Numbered from the stretch's first letter, positions 16,267 to 25,772 are shown. The stretch is 43,929 nt of DNA from Sporosarcina luteola (GCF_007991495.1 NZ_BJYL01000046.1:1-43929); one strand, 5' to 3'. The notes: generated by a model not told the origin, from the letters alone. Translations and numbers: made by a program.

Positions 16267-19200
16267 CTATATCTCCAACAAATCCAATAGATCTTCCTCT
16301 GTCAATGAACCCATTTCCGCGTCAATGACTTCGCCGATTAAATTCCTTTTCCTCTCCTGTAATTCGTTCATTTTATCCTCAACCGTTCCACGTGCAACGA
16401 GCTTGATGACGTGGACGGCGTGCTTTTGGCCGATCCGGTGGGCGCGGTCTGCCGCTTGTTCCTCCACCGCCGGATTCCACCAAAGGTCATATAATATGAC
16501 GGTGTCCGCCCCCGTCAGGTTCAATCCGGTTCCGCCCGCTTTCAATGAAATCAAAAACAAATCACGCTCGCCTGCATTGAAGCGATTGCATAGTTCCAAC
16601 CGTTCCTCTGAAGGCGTCGAACCATCCAAGTAGAAAAACGGTGTCCCTTCCATCGCCAAATCCTTGCCGATGATGTCGAGCATTTTCGTGAACTGCGAGA
16701 AGATCAACACCCGTCTCCCCGCGCGCTTCGATTCCTCAATCAATTGCTTTAACTGCTCGTATTTCGCAGAGCTTCCCTCATAGCCATCGACGAATAATGC
16801 CGGATGGCAACAGATTTGACGCAATCTCGTCAAGCCCGCCAAAATCCTAATTTTATTCTTCCGCACTGTATCCTTATCCAAATGCCTAAGTGTATCATGC
16901 CTCAGTTTCGCCAAATAGGCGGCATACAATTCCTTCTGTTCGGGCAGCAATTCAGACGAATCGATCGACTCAACCTTATCCGGCAGCTCCTCAAGTACAT
17001 CCTCTTTCACCCGCCGGAGTAAAAACGGGCGAATTCGACGAGCGACCGTTTTCCGCGACAACTCGCTGAATTCCCGTAAGCCCATGAACAATTCAGGGTA
17101 AACGACGTGGAAAATCGACCATAATTCCTCCAATGCATTTTCGATCGGCGTCCCCGTCAACGCAAACCGGTGGGTCGCTCGCAACTTCTTCACCGACCTC
17201 GCCGTTTGAGTAAACGGATTTTTAAACGCCTGTGCTTCGTCAAAAAAGACCGTGTGGAAATGCTGCTTTTCATACCAAGCGACATCCCGCCGTATGAGCG
17301 GATAGGAAGTGATCAGGACATCTTTTCCATCCGTATCGGCTTGTCGCCCTGCCCTCTCTTTTTTATTCCCATCCAACACAATTGCTTTCATTTCAGGTGC
17401 AAACTTCTTCAGCTCACTCAACCAGTTATATGTGAGCGAAGACGGACAAATGATGAGCATCGGGCTCTTTTCATCCCGGACTTTCGGCAGTTCGGACACG
17501 ATGAACGCTATGCTTTGCAACGTCTTACCGAGCCCCATATCATCCGCCAGCACTCCGCCTACCCCAAATTCAGCGATTGTTTTCATCCATTTAAAACCCG
17601 TTTTTTGATAATCGCGTAATACGCTTTCCAAGGACACTGGTATTTCCCACGCGGAATCCTCGGGATGCAACAGTCGCCCAAGAAACTGGCGGGCCGAATC
17701 CTCAACAGCAAGCATTTCATCTTCACCGATCTTATCCAGGAAGCGGATTCCCCTTGTAATCGGCATATTCAATCCCTTTTCGAGTTCATCCAGCTCACCG
17801 GGCACTTCATTCATAAAGCGACGGATTTCCTCAAACTCCCTTGTTTCGAGTGAAAGAAGGGCGCCGCTTCGCAATCGATAGTATTTCCGTTTTTCCTCAA
17901 GTGCTTCGAGTATCCCACGAATCTGCTTGTCCGGAATGCCGTCCATACTGAATTTGAATTCAAGCCAGTTCGTCCGGTCTTCGAATGCTTTCACGCGAAT
18001 GCGCGGTTTGGCAGCTCCTCTGAAGATACGTATCCGAATCGCGGTCGTCGCATAGACACGGACAAGTTTTTCAAGCTTCGGAAGGGTGTTATAGAGGAAT
18101 TCATACTCCAATTCCTCGTTATGCAATAAATACCCTTCATCCGTCTGGGCGAATGAACTTTCCTCCATTAACTGCAAGATCTCCTCTTCCTTTTCCAAGT
18201 CGCGGACCAGTACCGAGCTCGCCGGCAGCTCCCGCTCAACTAAAGGGTTGATGGTGATATGATCGTATTGGAATTCAAGGCCTGCAAGCAATCGATTGTT
18301 CACCCGGTCGAGGTACAGTTTCGCATTCAATGGCGATTTCACAAGTTGGTCCAACACCGTTTCATCGAGTTGGACTTCCCCGATTCTCCGCAAACCCGGC
18401 ACGACCTTTTCGATGAAAAAACCAATTTGCTCATTAGGAATAGGTAACTGATGGGTGCCTGATGTTTCAACCATCTGCTTCAAATCAGCAAGTCGCTTGC
18501 AATCTTCTGCAGTTAGCCGGAACAATTGACCGTCGTAATAAACGAGATTATAAGGCTGCAGGATGATTACACGCTCAACCCCATCTATCTTTAACGAATG
18601 GCCTTTTCCCGGTCTTTTTTCGAAATGAAACCTGACAGGCATTCCCATTTCCCGGATGTGTAAACGGGATGCCTGTTTGCCGACGCTTTCCAATGCCACT
18701 TCTGGTGCTTCATTCAAGACCTGCAGAAGCTTTTCCCATGATGAAGGAGGGATGATCAACGTTTGTGGACCGTCCCTATGGTAGGTGAATGCCCCGTTGT
18801 TAATCTCAACCAGCTTTTGCAATACTGCATCCGCCTCCCGTTTGAAGCAATGAAGATTGGCGTCAAACGTGAATGCAGAATTCAATGAGCTTGTTCGCCC
18901 TTCATTCACATCCTCCAAAAACTGACGGACTTCTTCTACCTGTACTCCTTCTACTTTCAGCTCAATACCGAGCATATGCCCTTTTCCAGTTGCTACTGGC
19001 AGCAATGTGAAAGCCAACTCCAGCACTTCTCGATCTTCAAAATGAAGCTGATGCCCGCTTGGTCTTTGGCGCCCGTTGAAAAGGGCGAGCAACCCTTCTG
19101 TCAGCGTCTCTTCCGTCGGTGCTTTTATCTGTTCATTCATGGCAATCAAAACAGCCGCCACATGCTGGCATTTATATCGATAGAGCGGAAGGGATGGGCA

Positions 19201-19404
19201 ATTGCATTCTGTACGGAGGTCTTTATCGTTTTCAAAATCGACTACCACATGGAAGTTTTCCTTCCCTTCCACGATCGCTTTACACTTCGTATCACTGTAT
19301 TCTTCAATCATCACTTTCTCTGCACGGTAATACATCTCGCCCCGTTTGAACGAAACGGAGCCGCATAAATCCATGATTTTATTGTGAGTTAAATGAATCC
19401 CCAT
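16267..19404 (-). CDS. SNF2-family DEAD/DEAH-box helicase with SWIM zinc finger
   Basis: A 1045-residue protein. A SWIM-type zinc finger lies near residues 67-81 (CNC-x9-CQH). Walker A is DDMGLGKT at about 621-628, motif II is DEAQ, motif III TGTPIENALEELWS, and the C-terminal helicase lobe has FSQFTKML, AGGTGLNLTGADTVI and QAADRAHRIGQ. This is the bacterial SWIM-SNF2 (RapA-like remodeller) class, which moves on duplex DNA or clears proteins such as RNA polymerase. Its target here is unknown. Motif II is DEAQ rather than the commoner DEAH. The start is ATG 19404 after AAAGGAG. It is the first gene of a two-gene operon and divergent from the propeller-protein gene. Confidence 0.9.
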   Translation of the reverse strand: MGIHLTHNKIMDLCGSVSFKRGEMYYRAEKVMIEEYSDTKCKAIVEGKENFHVVVDFENDKDLRTECNCPSLPLYRYKCQHVAAVLIAMNEQIKAPTEETLTEGLLALFNGRQRPSGHQLHFEDREVLELAFTLLPVATGKGHMLGIELKVEGVQVEEVRQFLEDVNEGRTSSLNSAFTFDANLHCFKREADAVLQKLVEINNGAFTYHRDGPQTLIIPPSSWEKLLQVLNEAPEVALESVGKQASRLHIREMGMPVRFHFEKRPGKGHSLKIDGVERVIILQPYNLVYYDGQLFRLTAEDCKRLADLKQMVETSGTHQLPIPNEQIGFFIEKVVPGLRRIGEVQLDETVLDQLVKSPLNAKLYLDRVNNRLLAGLEFQYDHITINPLVERELPASSVLVRDLEKEEEILQLMEESSFAQTDEGYLLHNEELEYEFLYNTLPKLEKLVRVYATTAIRIRIFRGAAKPRIRVKAFEDRTNWLEFKFSMDGIPDKQIRGILEALEEKRKYYRLRSGALLSLETREFEEIRRFMNEVPGELDELEKGLNMPITRGIRFLDKIGEDEMLAVEDSARQFLGRLLHPEDSAWEIPVSLESVLRDYQKTGFKWMKTIAEFGVGGVLADDMGLGKTLQSIAFIVSELPKVRDEKSPMLIICPSSLTYNWLSELKKFAPEMKAIVLDGNKKERAGRQADTDGKDVLITSYPLIRRDVAWYEKQHFHTVFFDEAQAFKNPFTQTARSVKKLRATHRFALTGTPIENALEELWSIFHVVYPELFMGLREFSELSRKTVARRIRPFLLRRVKEDVLEELPDKVESIDSSELLPEQKELYAAYLAKLRHDTLRHLDKDTVRKNKIRILAGLTRLRQICCHPALFVDGYEGSSAKYEQLKQLIEESKRAGRRVLIFSQFTKMLDIIGKDLAMEGTPFFYLDGSTPSEERLELCNRFNAGERDLFLISLKAGGTGLNLTGADTVILYDLWWNPAVEEQAADRAHRIGQKHAVHVIKLVARGTVEDKMNELQERKRNLIGEVIDAEMGSLTEEDLLDLLEI

Positions 19405-19483
19405 TTGTTCGTCTCCTTTCGGGAACAATCACCTGTACAGGCGCTTTGCATATACTATCTTATCACTCAGGGGAGGTTTTTGA

Positions 19484-20686
19484 TTGTTTCATTATGTATA
19501 TATGACACCCTCAATGGTGCCGATGAATCAATATGCACAGCTGGATCCAAACGTAAATGCCCAGCAAATCACTGTGCAGCAGGTCTTACAGAAAATCCAG
19601 AGAGAGCATAATGAACTATACCGTGAACTTGACCAATATGGCATGAATCGGATTATCACCGATTATGTCTTCACGTTAGTTATTGGCTTCACGATTCAAT
19701 CTTCATCGATGAATCAAACTGCTCAACAAATCTATCGCCAGTTCCAGCGACAGTACCCGTGGATGAATGTATTCTTCCGGCAATTTAACATTCCGCAAAA
19801 CGTGATGGACCGAGTCTTACTGCAAGTAATTCAGATTACATTGGATGAAATCCGCGGTGGCGCTCAACCTGACCAAGGTTGGAGTGCATGGGAGGATCTG
19901 GGTGGCGTGTTGACGTCTGCCCCGACGGTGTCTTCTTGGCAGCCAAATCGTTTGGATGTGTTTGTGAGAGGGACAGACCAAGCCCTTTACCATAAATGGT
20001 GGGATGGACGCCAATGGAGCGATTGGGAAAACCTCGGAGGCGTTCTGACTTCTGCTCCAGCTGCTGTATCTTGGGGACCGAACCGCATTGATGTGTTCGT
20101 CAGAGGCACGGACAATGCGCTTTACCATAAATGGTGGGATGGGCGTCAATGGAATGACTGGGAAAACCTTGGAGGAGGGCTTTCAAGTGATCCTGCCGTT
20201 TCCTCACGCCGTCCAAATCAGCTGGATGTGTTTGTGAGGGGAACGGACAATGCGCTTTATAAGAAAACATGGAACGGCACTCGTTGGGAGGAGTGGGAGA
20301 ACCTCGGCGGCAATTTAACTGCTGAACCGGCTGCCGTTTCATGGGGATCGAACCGGATTGATGTGTTTTCACGTGGGCAAAATCAGGATTTAATCCACAA
20401 ATGGTGGGACGGCTCGACTTGGAGTAATTGGGAAAGCCTTGGCGGCACGCTCGTCGGCGGACCAACCGTTTCCTCCAAACAAGCAAACCGATTACAAGTT
20501 TTCGTCAGAGGAACGGACAATGGCTTATACATGAGAGAATGGAACGGTTCGCGCTGGTCTGACTGGCAAAACCTCGGTGGGACACTAACTTCAAGACCTG
20601 CCGCTGTTTCATGGGGACCAAATCGCACCGATGTATTTGCAAGCGGACAGAATCAGAATTTAATTCATACGTATCAAAATAGGTGA
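19484..20686 (+). CDS. PLL-type (DUF346) beta-propeller lectin-like protein, six repeats
   Basis: A 400-residue protein with no signal peptide. Residues 1-125 are helical and unrecognised. From residue about 133 follow six repeats of exactly 45 residues (nucleotide starts 19880, 20015, 20150, 20285, 20420, 20555). The pattern is WxxWExLGG, then [11 protein letters not shown] and LYHKWWDG. These are the repeats of Photorhabdus PLL-type fucose-binding lectins, which fold as propellers, normally with seven blades. Odd repeats share PxVSS and even ones PAAVSWG, so the array grew by doubling a two-blade unit. The ligand is unknown. The start is TTG 19484, 7 nt after GGGGAGG. It could be a spore or cell-surface protein, but no export signal is visible. 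Confidence 0.85.
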   Translation: MFHYVYMTPSMVPMNQYAQLDPNVNAQQITVQQVLQKIQREHNELYRELDQYGMNRIITDYVFTLVIGFTIQSSSMNQTAQQIYRQFQRQYPWMNVFFRQFNIPQNVMDRVLLQVIQITLDEIRGGAQPDQGWSAWEDLGGVLTSAPTVSSWQPNRLDVFVRGTDQALYHKWWDGRQWSDWENLGGVLTSAPAAVSWGPNRIDVFVRGTDNALYHKWWDGRQWNDWENLGGGLSSDPAVSSRRPNQLDVFVRGTDNALYKKTWNGTRWEEWENLGGNLTAEPAAVSWGSNRIDVFSRGQNQDLIHKWWDGSTWSNWESLGGTLVGGPTVSSKQANRLQVFVRGTDNGLYMREWNGSRWSDWQNLGGTLTSRPAAVSWGPNRTDVFASGQNQNLIHTYQNR

Positions 20687-20720
20687 CGGAATTAAGCTTC
20701 AAAGAAGATATTGAGTCAAA

Positions 20721-20771
20721 GGTCCCGAAATGACAATATATCTTGGGAAATGATTGATAAGTTTTCTAGCA
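20721..20771 (-). repeat. 21-bp array D (degenerate, short end unit retained)
   Basis: Read on the minus strand, a degenerate full unit (TATCAATCATTTCCC) is followed by the short end unit (TATTGTCATTTCGGGAC). Bases 20722-20761 match the reverse complement of 37629-37668 at 36 of 40 positions. It lies between the propeller gene and its terminator. Confidence 0.8.
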
Positions 20772-20775
20772 GCGT

Positions 20776-20815
20776 AAAAAACCGCTTCAGCCTTGTTTGA
20801 CTGAAGCGGTTTTTG
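20776..20815. terminator. Bidirectional terminator
   Basis: A 14-bp stem, AAAAACCGCTTCAG with CTGAAGCGGTTTTT, lies between the convergent propeller gene and ABC operon. Confidence 0.9.
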
Positions 20816-20822
20816 TCTGGAT

Positions 20823-22457
20823 TCAATGGGGAGCAGGATGCCCTATTACAGGTAAAATGGCTCGCCATCCCATGAATATCAAAATCAACAAAAGTATAAT
20901 GTAAATATAAATCCCACCTGTAACTGCATTCGCAATCAAATGAGCGACGACGAAAATCCCTGCCGCTAAACTGATTATAACCATTTTAGCAGAACCTTCC
21001 GATTGCGCGAACTCAAATGAGGATGTGAACGGGAAGGATCCTGCATTGATCCATTTATATGTGAGCAACGTTTGCAGAACCGCGCCTAGTAAGACCGCGA
21101 ACAGGTCAGGCAAAATCCGCCAAGAAAAAATTGCGATGAAGGCAATCGACAGCAACAGGAAAACCGGCATATATAGTTTCACTAAAAATGCTTTCAACGT
21201 CCCGCTATACGCGGCGGCAGGCTGCTGGATCGGTGATGCCTTGAATAGCCAACTCCCTTTATGATTATCCGAAAACTGGAACATATAGACAATGGTCGGA
21301 ATCATCATGTTTCCGAAATAGATGAGCAAAAACATGCTCCCGGTCGAGATATCGGCCAACGTCCTCATTTGCAGTTCTGTGAAAATGAAAATAAAAGGGA
21401 AGATGAAGGCAAATCCAAGGGACGGATACACTTTCAGTTTAAAGTTCCGCTCCTGTTTCATCATCAACGAGGCAAAACGGAAGAACATCCTCTCTTCCCT
21501 ATTCCTGCAGCAAACTTTCCCCCAGAAATCCATTAACCATCCAGATCTCTTCCTGCTTTTCGACTCGCTCATCAATTTATCCATATTGCGCTCAAACGAA
21601 GGCATCAACTGAATGTAGATAAAGATGGAGATTATCGGTACAAGCAAGGCAAGCACCGATAAAAGAATCATCACATTTGAAAAATCTTGATTCAACAACA
21701 ATTCGAATGCAGCTCCGAACCACATCGGCGGTAAAAACACATGCCACCAGCTAAAAGCATACGTCAATTCCAAGTCAGCAAAATTGAAAGCTCGGATGAC
21801 GATTTGATAACCGATGATCACACCAACAGACAATATAATTTGCACATAATTGATAATATCCTTCAGTCTTTCGCCATCGAAAAACCGCAAGACCGCAAAA
21901 TACATAAGTGATGTGAAAACAACGATGAAAAGCATTGTGAGCACTAATGCGGCGAAAAAGACGAATGTGAATAGAACTCCATTGCTGAACAGCCCTACGA
22001 CAAGCGGAATGGCAATGAAGGCCCCTGTGATGAAAAACATATAGATCAATATATGAATTATTTTCGCAGTATTAATCGTCCTGCTGCTAACAGGCTTTGT
22101 CTGCAATACCGTCTTATCCCTCACATCCAGCAGCACGGAAGAAAAATCAGAAACCATCGTTGTCGTCAAAATGAACATCGTAATGCCAAAGGCGATGCTC
22201 ATCTGGAAAATGTAAGGACCCTCTCCGAAGAGCATGAATGGAATAATCATTAAGCCATATAATCCGTAAATCCATAAAGATTTCAGGAACTGATTTCCTT
22301 CCTTCTTCTTCTGCGCATTGAAAATGGTCGGCGTCCGTCTGCCATCCATTGTCAATTTCATGCGCAAAATTGTTTCCATTGCCTGGTAATCAATCCCTGC
22401 TCTTGTGAACAGCCTTTTGAACTTTGAAAGGAATGCAAGCGTCCGGAACTCATTCAT
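20823..22457 (-). CDS. ABC exporter membrane subunit (ABC-2-like)
   Basis: A 544-residue integral membrane protein with about 12 hydrophobic segments in two blocks, separated by a hydrophilic stretch near residues 290-330. The motif FSDNHKGSWLFKASPI and the overall plan fit the large permeases that pair with a single Bacillus-type ATPase (EcsB/YthQ-like exporters). It presumably exports a peptide, lipid or other envelope substrate. The start is ATG 22457, which overlaps the ATPase stop by 8 nt, indicating translational coupling. A TTG two codons earlier has no separate ribosome site. It shares a bidirectional terminator with the propeller gene. Confidence 0.8.
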   Translation of the reverse strand: MNEFRTLAFLSKFKRLFTRAGIDYQAMETILRMKLTMDGRRTPTIFNAQKKKEGNQFLKSLWIYGLYGLMIIPFMLFGEGPYIFQMSIAFGITMFILTTTMVSDFSSVLLDVRDKTVLQTKPVSSRTINTAKIIHILIYMFFITGAFIAIPLVVGLFSNGVLFTFVFFAALVLTMLFIVVFTSLMYFAVLRFFDGERLKDIINYVQIILSVGVIIGYQIVIRAFNFADLELTYAFSWWHVFLPPMWFGAAFELLLNQDFSNVMILLSVLALLVPIISIFIYIQLMPSFERNMDKLMSESKSRKRSGWLMDFWGKVCCRNREERMFFRFASLMMKQERNFKLKVYPSLGFAFIFPFIFIFTELQMRTLADISTGSMFLLIYFGNMMIPTIVYMFQFSDNHKGSWLFKASPIQQPAAAYSGTLKAFLVKLYMPVFLLLSIAFIAIFSWRILPDLFAVLLGAVLQTLLTYKWINAGSFPFTSSFEFAQSEGSAKMVIISLAAGIFVVAHLIANAVTGGIYIYIILLLILIFMGWRAILPVIGHPAPH

Positions 22458-23247
22458 CGGCAATTCCGCCTTCTACAATTGAGATGAACCGCTCCGCCCT
22501 GCTTGCATGATCCGTGAAACCGGTCAGTTGGTTAAAGATATCCGACAGCGACCCTTCTTCATTTCTCTCCTGCAATTCTTCGAAGCTGCCATCCGCTATG
22601 ACTGCCCCATTCACAAGCAGCACGATGCGATTGCTGATTTTCTCAACGATATCCATAATATGTGAGGAATAAAAAATCGTCTTCCCCTGCGCCGCCAATT
22701 GCGCCAACATCTCACGGATGACCATCATACTGTTCGCATCAAGACCGCTCAACGGTTCATCAAAAAAAAGAAGATCCGGATTATGCAAGAGGCTCGAAAT
22801 GATGAGTACTTTTTGTTTCATCCCTTTCGAAAACGAAGAAATTCTGGAATGCATGACATGGCCAAGCTCGAATTCCTCCATAAGCTTCTGTGCCTTCTCC
22901 TCCGCAAACTTACGGTCAAGTCCATACAACTCACCCGTAAACGACAAGTATTCCATCGCTGTCAAATTATCGTACAACTCCGCCTGTTCCGGCACATAGC
23001 CAATCCGCTTTTTATAGGAAGGATCCCCCGAAGCAATGTCTTGCCCGAAAATTTCCACCTGCCCTTTATAATCTTGTATCAAACCAAGCATAATCTTAAC
23101 CGTCGTACTTTTTCCAGCGCCGTTCGGACCGATATAGCCGATAATCTGCCCTCGCTCCACTTCGAGATTCACGCCATTCAATACAGTTTTCGTACCATAT
23201 TTCATTGTGACGTTGCGTAATGACAGCACTTTCGCTCCAATATCCAT
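22450..23247 (-). CDS. ABC transporter ATP-binding protein
   Basis: A 265-residue nucleotide-binding subunit. Walker A is GPNGAGKST at 40-48 and Walker B LLFFDEP at 159-165, with D-loop SGLD. The signature is FSKGMKQK, the variant common in drug- and bacteriocin-export ATPases. The C-terminal tail beyond residue 220 is longer than the core domain and acidic. It drives export through the permease encoded immediately downstream, whose start overlaps this stop. The ribosome site GGGGGTG precedes ATG 23247. It is divergent from the secreted-protein gene, with a gap of 185 nt that shows no firm promoter. Confidence 0.9.
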   Translation of the reverse strand: MDIGAKVLSLRNVTMKYGTKTVLNGVNLEVERGQIIGYIGPNGAGKSTTVKIMLGLIQDYKGQVEIFGQDIASGDPSYKKRIGYVPEQAELYDNLTAMEYLSFTGELYGLDRKFAEEKAQKLMEEFELGHVMHSRISSFSKGMKQKVLIISSLLHNPDLLFFDEPLSGLDANSMMVIREMLAQLAAQGKTIFYSSHIMDIVEKISNRIVLLVNGAVIADGSFEELQERNEEGSLSDIFNQLTGFTDHASRAERFISIVEGGIADE

Positions 23248-23432
23248 ACCAACACCCCCATTTCTATGAGTTTACCATTTTTTAACCAAGAAAATATGCT
23301 TCATTGCCAGATTCTTGACAAAAGGGCACTAAGGCTGAGGAAATTCTCACCAATTTCTCATTTAATTCACAGGGTCCTCTAAAAAACCGGGGGTAAGATA
23401 GAGTTATACCAAAAACAAGGGAGAGAAAAAAC

Positions 23433-24086
23433 ATGAGAAAACTTTTAGCAACTACATTGAGCGCGGCACTATTAACGACAGGCGGGTTCGGAGCAGCGAA
23501 CGTTCTCCACTCGGATAAAGCAGAGGCGGCTTCATCGAAATACGAAGCTTCCTACTCGAACCACGGGCAACAACACAATTTGAACATTACTGCTGATTCA
23601 CTTACAAAACTTCCTGAATACGCAACAGTCGCTTCGAAAATCAACGTAGACGGATTGACTGCAAAAGTGGTGGAGGATAACAATAACAAACGCATCATCG
23701 TATTCAGCGATTCCCGTGGACAAGGCAAATACAAATCCATTTTTGTGAAAATGAAGAACAACTTGAAAATCATTGATTTCCGCGGGGGCGAAATTTTCTA
23801 TGGTACAGTGAAATCAATTGATTCTTCCACAGAAGCAACAAAGCCTGAAACCAAACCGTCTGCCAACCAAAACAGCAAACTCGCTGAATACACTAAACTT
23901 TCTTCCGTTGTGGATATTAGTAAGTTGAGCCTGCAAGTCGTTGAAGACAATGCAAATAAACGCATCATCACATTGCAAGATCAAAACGGGCACGTAAAGT
24001 ACAAATCGATCTTTGTAAAACGCACAAACATGTTGAAAGTCATTAACACTAAAGGCGGCCAAGTTTTCTACAGTTCTATTAAATAA
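23433..24086 (+). CDS. Secreted protein with two tandem copies of a 70-residue domain
   Basis: A 217-residue exported protein. The signal peptide is residues 1-33 (basic start MRKLL, hydrophobic core, cleavage after AEA). Two homologous units follow, at about residues 57-127 and 150-217. Each contains VVEDN-x-NKRII, then KYKSIFVK, then an I-D/N-x-x-GG-x-x-FY ending. A 20-residue linker rich in Lys, Pro and Thr separates them. I do not recognise the domain. The Tyr/Lys-rich strands could bind cell wall or another polymer, but that is a guess. The start is ATG 23433 after AAGGGAGAG, and a strong terminator follows. It is monocistronic. Confidence 0.8.
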   Translation: MRKLLATTLSAALLTTGGFGAANVLHSDKAEAASSKYEASYSNHGQQHNLNITADSLTKLPEYATVASKINVDGLTAKVVEDNNNKRIIVFSDSRGQGKYKSIFVKMKNNLKIIDFRGGEIFYGTVKSIDSSTEATKPETKPSANQNSKLAEYTKLSSVVDISKLSLQVVEDNANKRIITLQDQNGHVKYKSIFVKRTNMLKVINTKGGQVFYSSIK

Positions 24087-24128
24087 TAAAAACAGCAGCA
24101 TCGGTTTACCGCCGACACTGCTGTTTTT
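24087..24128 (+). terminator. Terminator of the secreted-protein gene
   Basis: A 14-16 bp stem (AAAACAGCAGCATCGG with CCGACACTGCTGTTTT) is followed by a T-run. Confidence 0.9.
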
Positions 24129-24187
24129 ATTCCTTCTAAACGGGTAATGAGAGGATATGAGATTCTTACAATGGAGGTGGCCATCGC

Positions 24188-24451
24188 ATGGCGAAAGATA
24201 ACAAAAGAGACCAAGACGAATATTTCGAAGATCGCGCGGGAACAGACGATGCAAGATTCCATGTCGTTCCGCATGATGAAGAAGGATGGGCCGTGAAGAA
24301 GGAAGGCAACGACGAACCAGCATACACTTCAAATTCTCATAACGAAGCGATTGAAGAGGCAAAACAGATGGCAGAAGAGGCGGGAACAATGGTTTACATC
24401 CACGGCGATGATGGGAAAATCAAAGAACAACTGGATTACGGTGGTAAGTAA
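24188..24451 (+). CDS. DUF2188 family protein
   Basis: An 87-residue soluble, acidic protein. The core FHVVPHDEEGWAVKKEGN, then AYTSNSHNEAIEEAKQMAEE and TMVYIHGDDGKI is the DUF2188 pattern: a strand with W-V-K, a helix with EA-x-x-A-K, and a strand with H-x-x-G-x-I. The function of the family is unknown. The N-terminal 20 residues are a hydrophilic extension. The start is ATG 24188 after GGAGGTGG. A sequence resembling a sigma-B promoter (GTTTTT at 24123, 13 nt, GGGTAA at 24142) precedes it, but the first part overlaps the previous terminator, so general-stress control is only a possibility. Confidence 0.8.
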   Translation: MAKDNKRDQDEYFEDRAGTDDARFHVVPHDEEGWAVKKEGNDEPAYTSNSHNEAIEEAKQMAEEAGTMVYIHGDDGKIKEQLDYGGK

Positions 24452-24458
24452 GAAACGC

Positions 24459-24506
24459 AGCTGTCCGGAAAGTCAGTACAAACTGATTTTCTGAACAGCT
24501 TTTTTC
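24459..24506 (+). terminator. Terminator of the DUF2188 gene
   Basis: A long imperfect stem (AGCTGTCC outer arm, AGTCAGT inner arm) is followed by seven T. Confidence 0.85.
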
Positions 24507-24539
24507 TTTAATTGCCCCCAATCGGGGAAATCGGGCTGA

Positions 24540-24851
24540 CACGGGCATTTAAACGGCTCTTAATGTTCCGGGCGTGGGAAATTTAGGCGTCCACGGGCAT
24601 TTAAACGGCTCTTAATGTCCCGGGAGCGGGAAATTTAGGCGTCCACGGGCATTTAAACGGCTCTTAATGTACCGGGCGCGAGGAAATTTGGCTTCCGCGG
24701 GCAATTAAACGGCTCTTAATGTACCGGGAGAGGGAAAATTTAGCTCGCACGGGCATTTAAACGGCTCTTAATGTACCGGGCGTGGGAAATTTAGGCGTCC
24801 ACGGGCATTTAAACGGCGCTTAATGTCCCGAGCGTGGGGAAATTTGGCTTC
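24540..24851 (+). repeat. Tandem array of six 52-bp units
   Basis: Units start at 24540, 24592, 24644, 24696, 24748 and 24800, all exactly 52 bp, with CGGGCATTTAAACGG near the start and AATTTAGGC near the end. Degenerate partial units flank it on both sides (about 24513-24539 and 24852-24905). There is no variable spacer, and 52 is not a multiple of three, so it is neither CRISPR nor coding. It fills the 24452-24926 gap between two plus-strand terminators. Confidence 0.95.
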
Positions 24852-24893
24852 CAAAGTCAATTAAACAGCGCTATGATTTGAAGCATGATTGAG

Positions 24894-24928
24894 AAGTACC
24901 GGGAGCTTGTGGCTTCCGGTACTTTTTT
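24894..24928 (+). terminator. Plus-strand terminator after the 52-bp array
   Basis: AGTACCGGGAGC and GGCTTCCGGTACT form a stem with TTGT in the loop and six T on the plus side only. The T-run lies against the stop codon of the minus-strand methyltransferase gene, for which it has no proper T-run. Its left arm resembles the TGTACCGGGAG segment of the 52-bp unit. Confidence 0.75.
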
Positions 24929-25772
24929 ATTCAGCGACAAACGCAAACACTGATAACGGTTGCACGCCCGTCTTTTCATTCGCTGCCTTTAACAATTCTA
25001 ATTCTGAATGCAACAGTGACTTTAATTTATCCGGAACTCTTTCCAGATGATTGATTTCCCCTTCATATTCATTCAATGTCATTTCAACTTCCCATTGCCC
25101 ATCCTGTAAATTCGGTGATTGGATAATTTGCTCGCGTGCAATTGTCCAACCTGCTTCCTTTGCAATCCGCAGAATATCGCCAGGTGCAAACAAAGTCCGC
25201 ACATTCGCAACACTGCTTTCCTTGAAGCATTCATAATGTGACTGAATAAGAACCGCTAATAGATGTGGGTATTGCTCAATCTTATGAATTCGCGTATCCC
25301 ATTCTGCAAAACACAATTGCTTCCCCCACTTCCGTACCTTGCGCAAAATGGAGGTAAGCTCCTCCGCTGACTTTAAATAAAATGCACAATGTGAAAAGAC
25401 AATATAATCGAAAGACATCGGAGGAAAATCCATTTTTTCCGAAAGAACATCCACTTCAAAATCAATTTTCATTCTGCTTCCCATCGCGGAATTCAATAAA
25501 CAGTCGCGCGCTTCCCCAAGTGTGATGGGCCCCCCATAGCCAGCGGGTGCAATATCGATTCCATGGACAAAACCGTCTTCCCCGACGACATATGCCAATG
25601 CAGCAGTTGTATCCCCTTGACCGCATCCAATTTCAAGCACACGGCTGCCTTTTCGTATATTCCAGAATTCAACAAGCTTGAGTCGATGCTCTGTTTGAAT
25701 GCGTTGAATTGTATTTTCTCCATCCCAGGTCGCCATGCAGCCAACTATATAATCCATTGCGTCTTGATTCAT
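24927..25772 (-). CDS. Class I SAM-dependent methyltransferase (methyltransf_25/11 type)
   Basis: A 281-residue cytoplasmic protein. Motif I is RVLEIGCGQGDTT near residue 44. The acidic residue of strand 2 is in VHGIDIAP, and motif IV-like FDYIVFSHCAFYLKS follows. The remaining C-terminal 100 residues probably form a substrate lid. It resembles small-molecule methyltransferases; the substrate is unknown. The start is ATG 25772, with AAGGAGA about 8 nt upstream. It follows the diguanylate cyclase operon but is separated from it by the terminator at 25842-25873, so it has its own promoter. Confidence 0.8.
   Translation of the reverse strand: MNQDAMDYIVGCMATWDGENTIQRIQTEHRLKLVEFWNIRKGSRVLEIGCGQGDTTAALAYVVGEDGFVHGIDIAPAGYGGPITLGEARDCLLNSAMGSRMKIDFEVDVLSEKMDFPPMSFDYIVFSHCAFYLKSAEELTSILRKVRKWGKQLCFAEWDTRIHKIEQYPHLLAVLIQSHYECFKESSVANVRTLFAPGDILRIAKEAGWTIAREQIIQSPNLQDGQWEVEMTLNEYEGEINHLERVPDKLKSLLHSELELLKAANEKTGVQPLSVFAFVAE

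Noticed and set aside
24123..24147. Sigma-B promoter of the DUF2188 gene
   Set aside because: The -35-like GTTTTT is part of the previous terminator's T-run and the -10 is one base off consensus, so it is too weak to list as a feature.
24540..24851. CRISPR array
   Set aside because: The whole 52-bp unit is conserved, with no variable spacers and no cas genes nearby.
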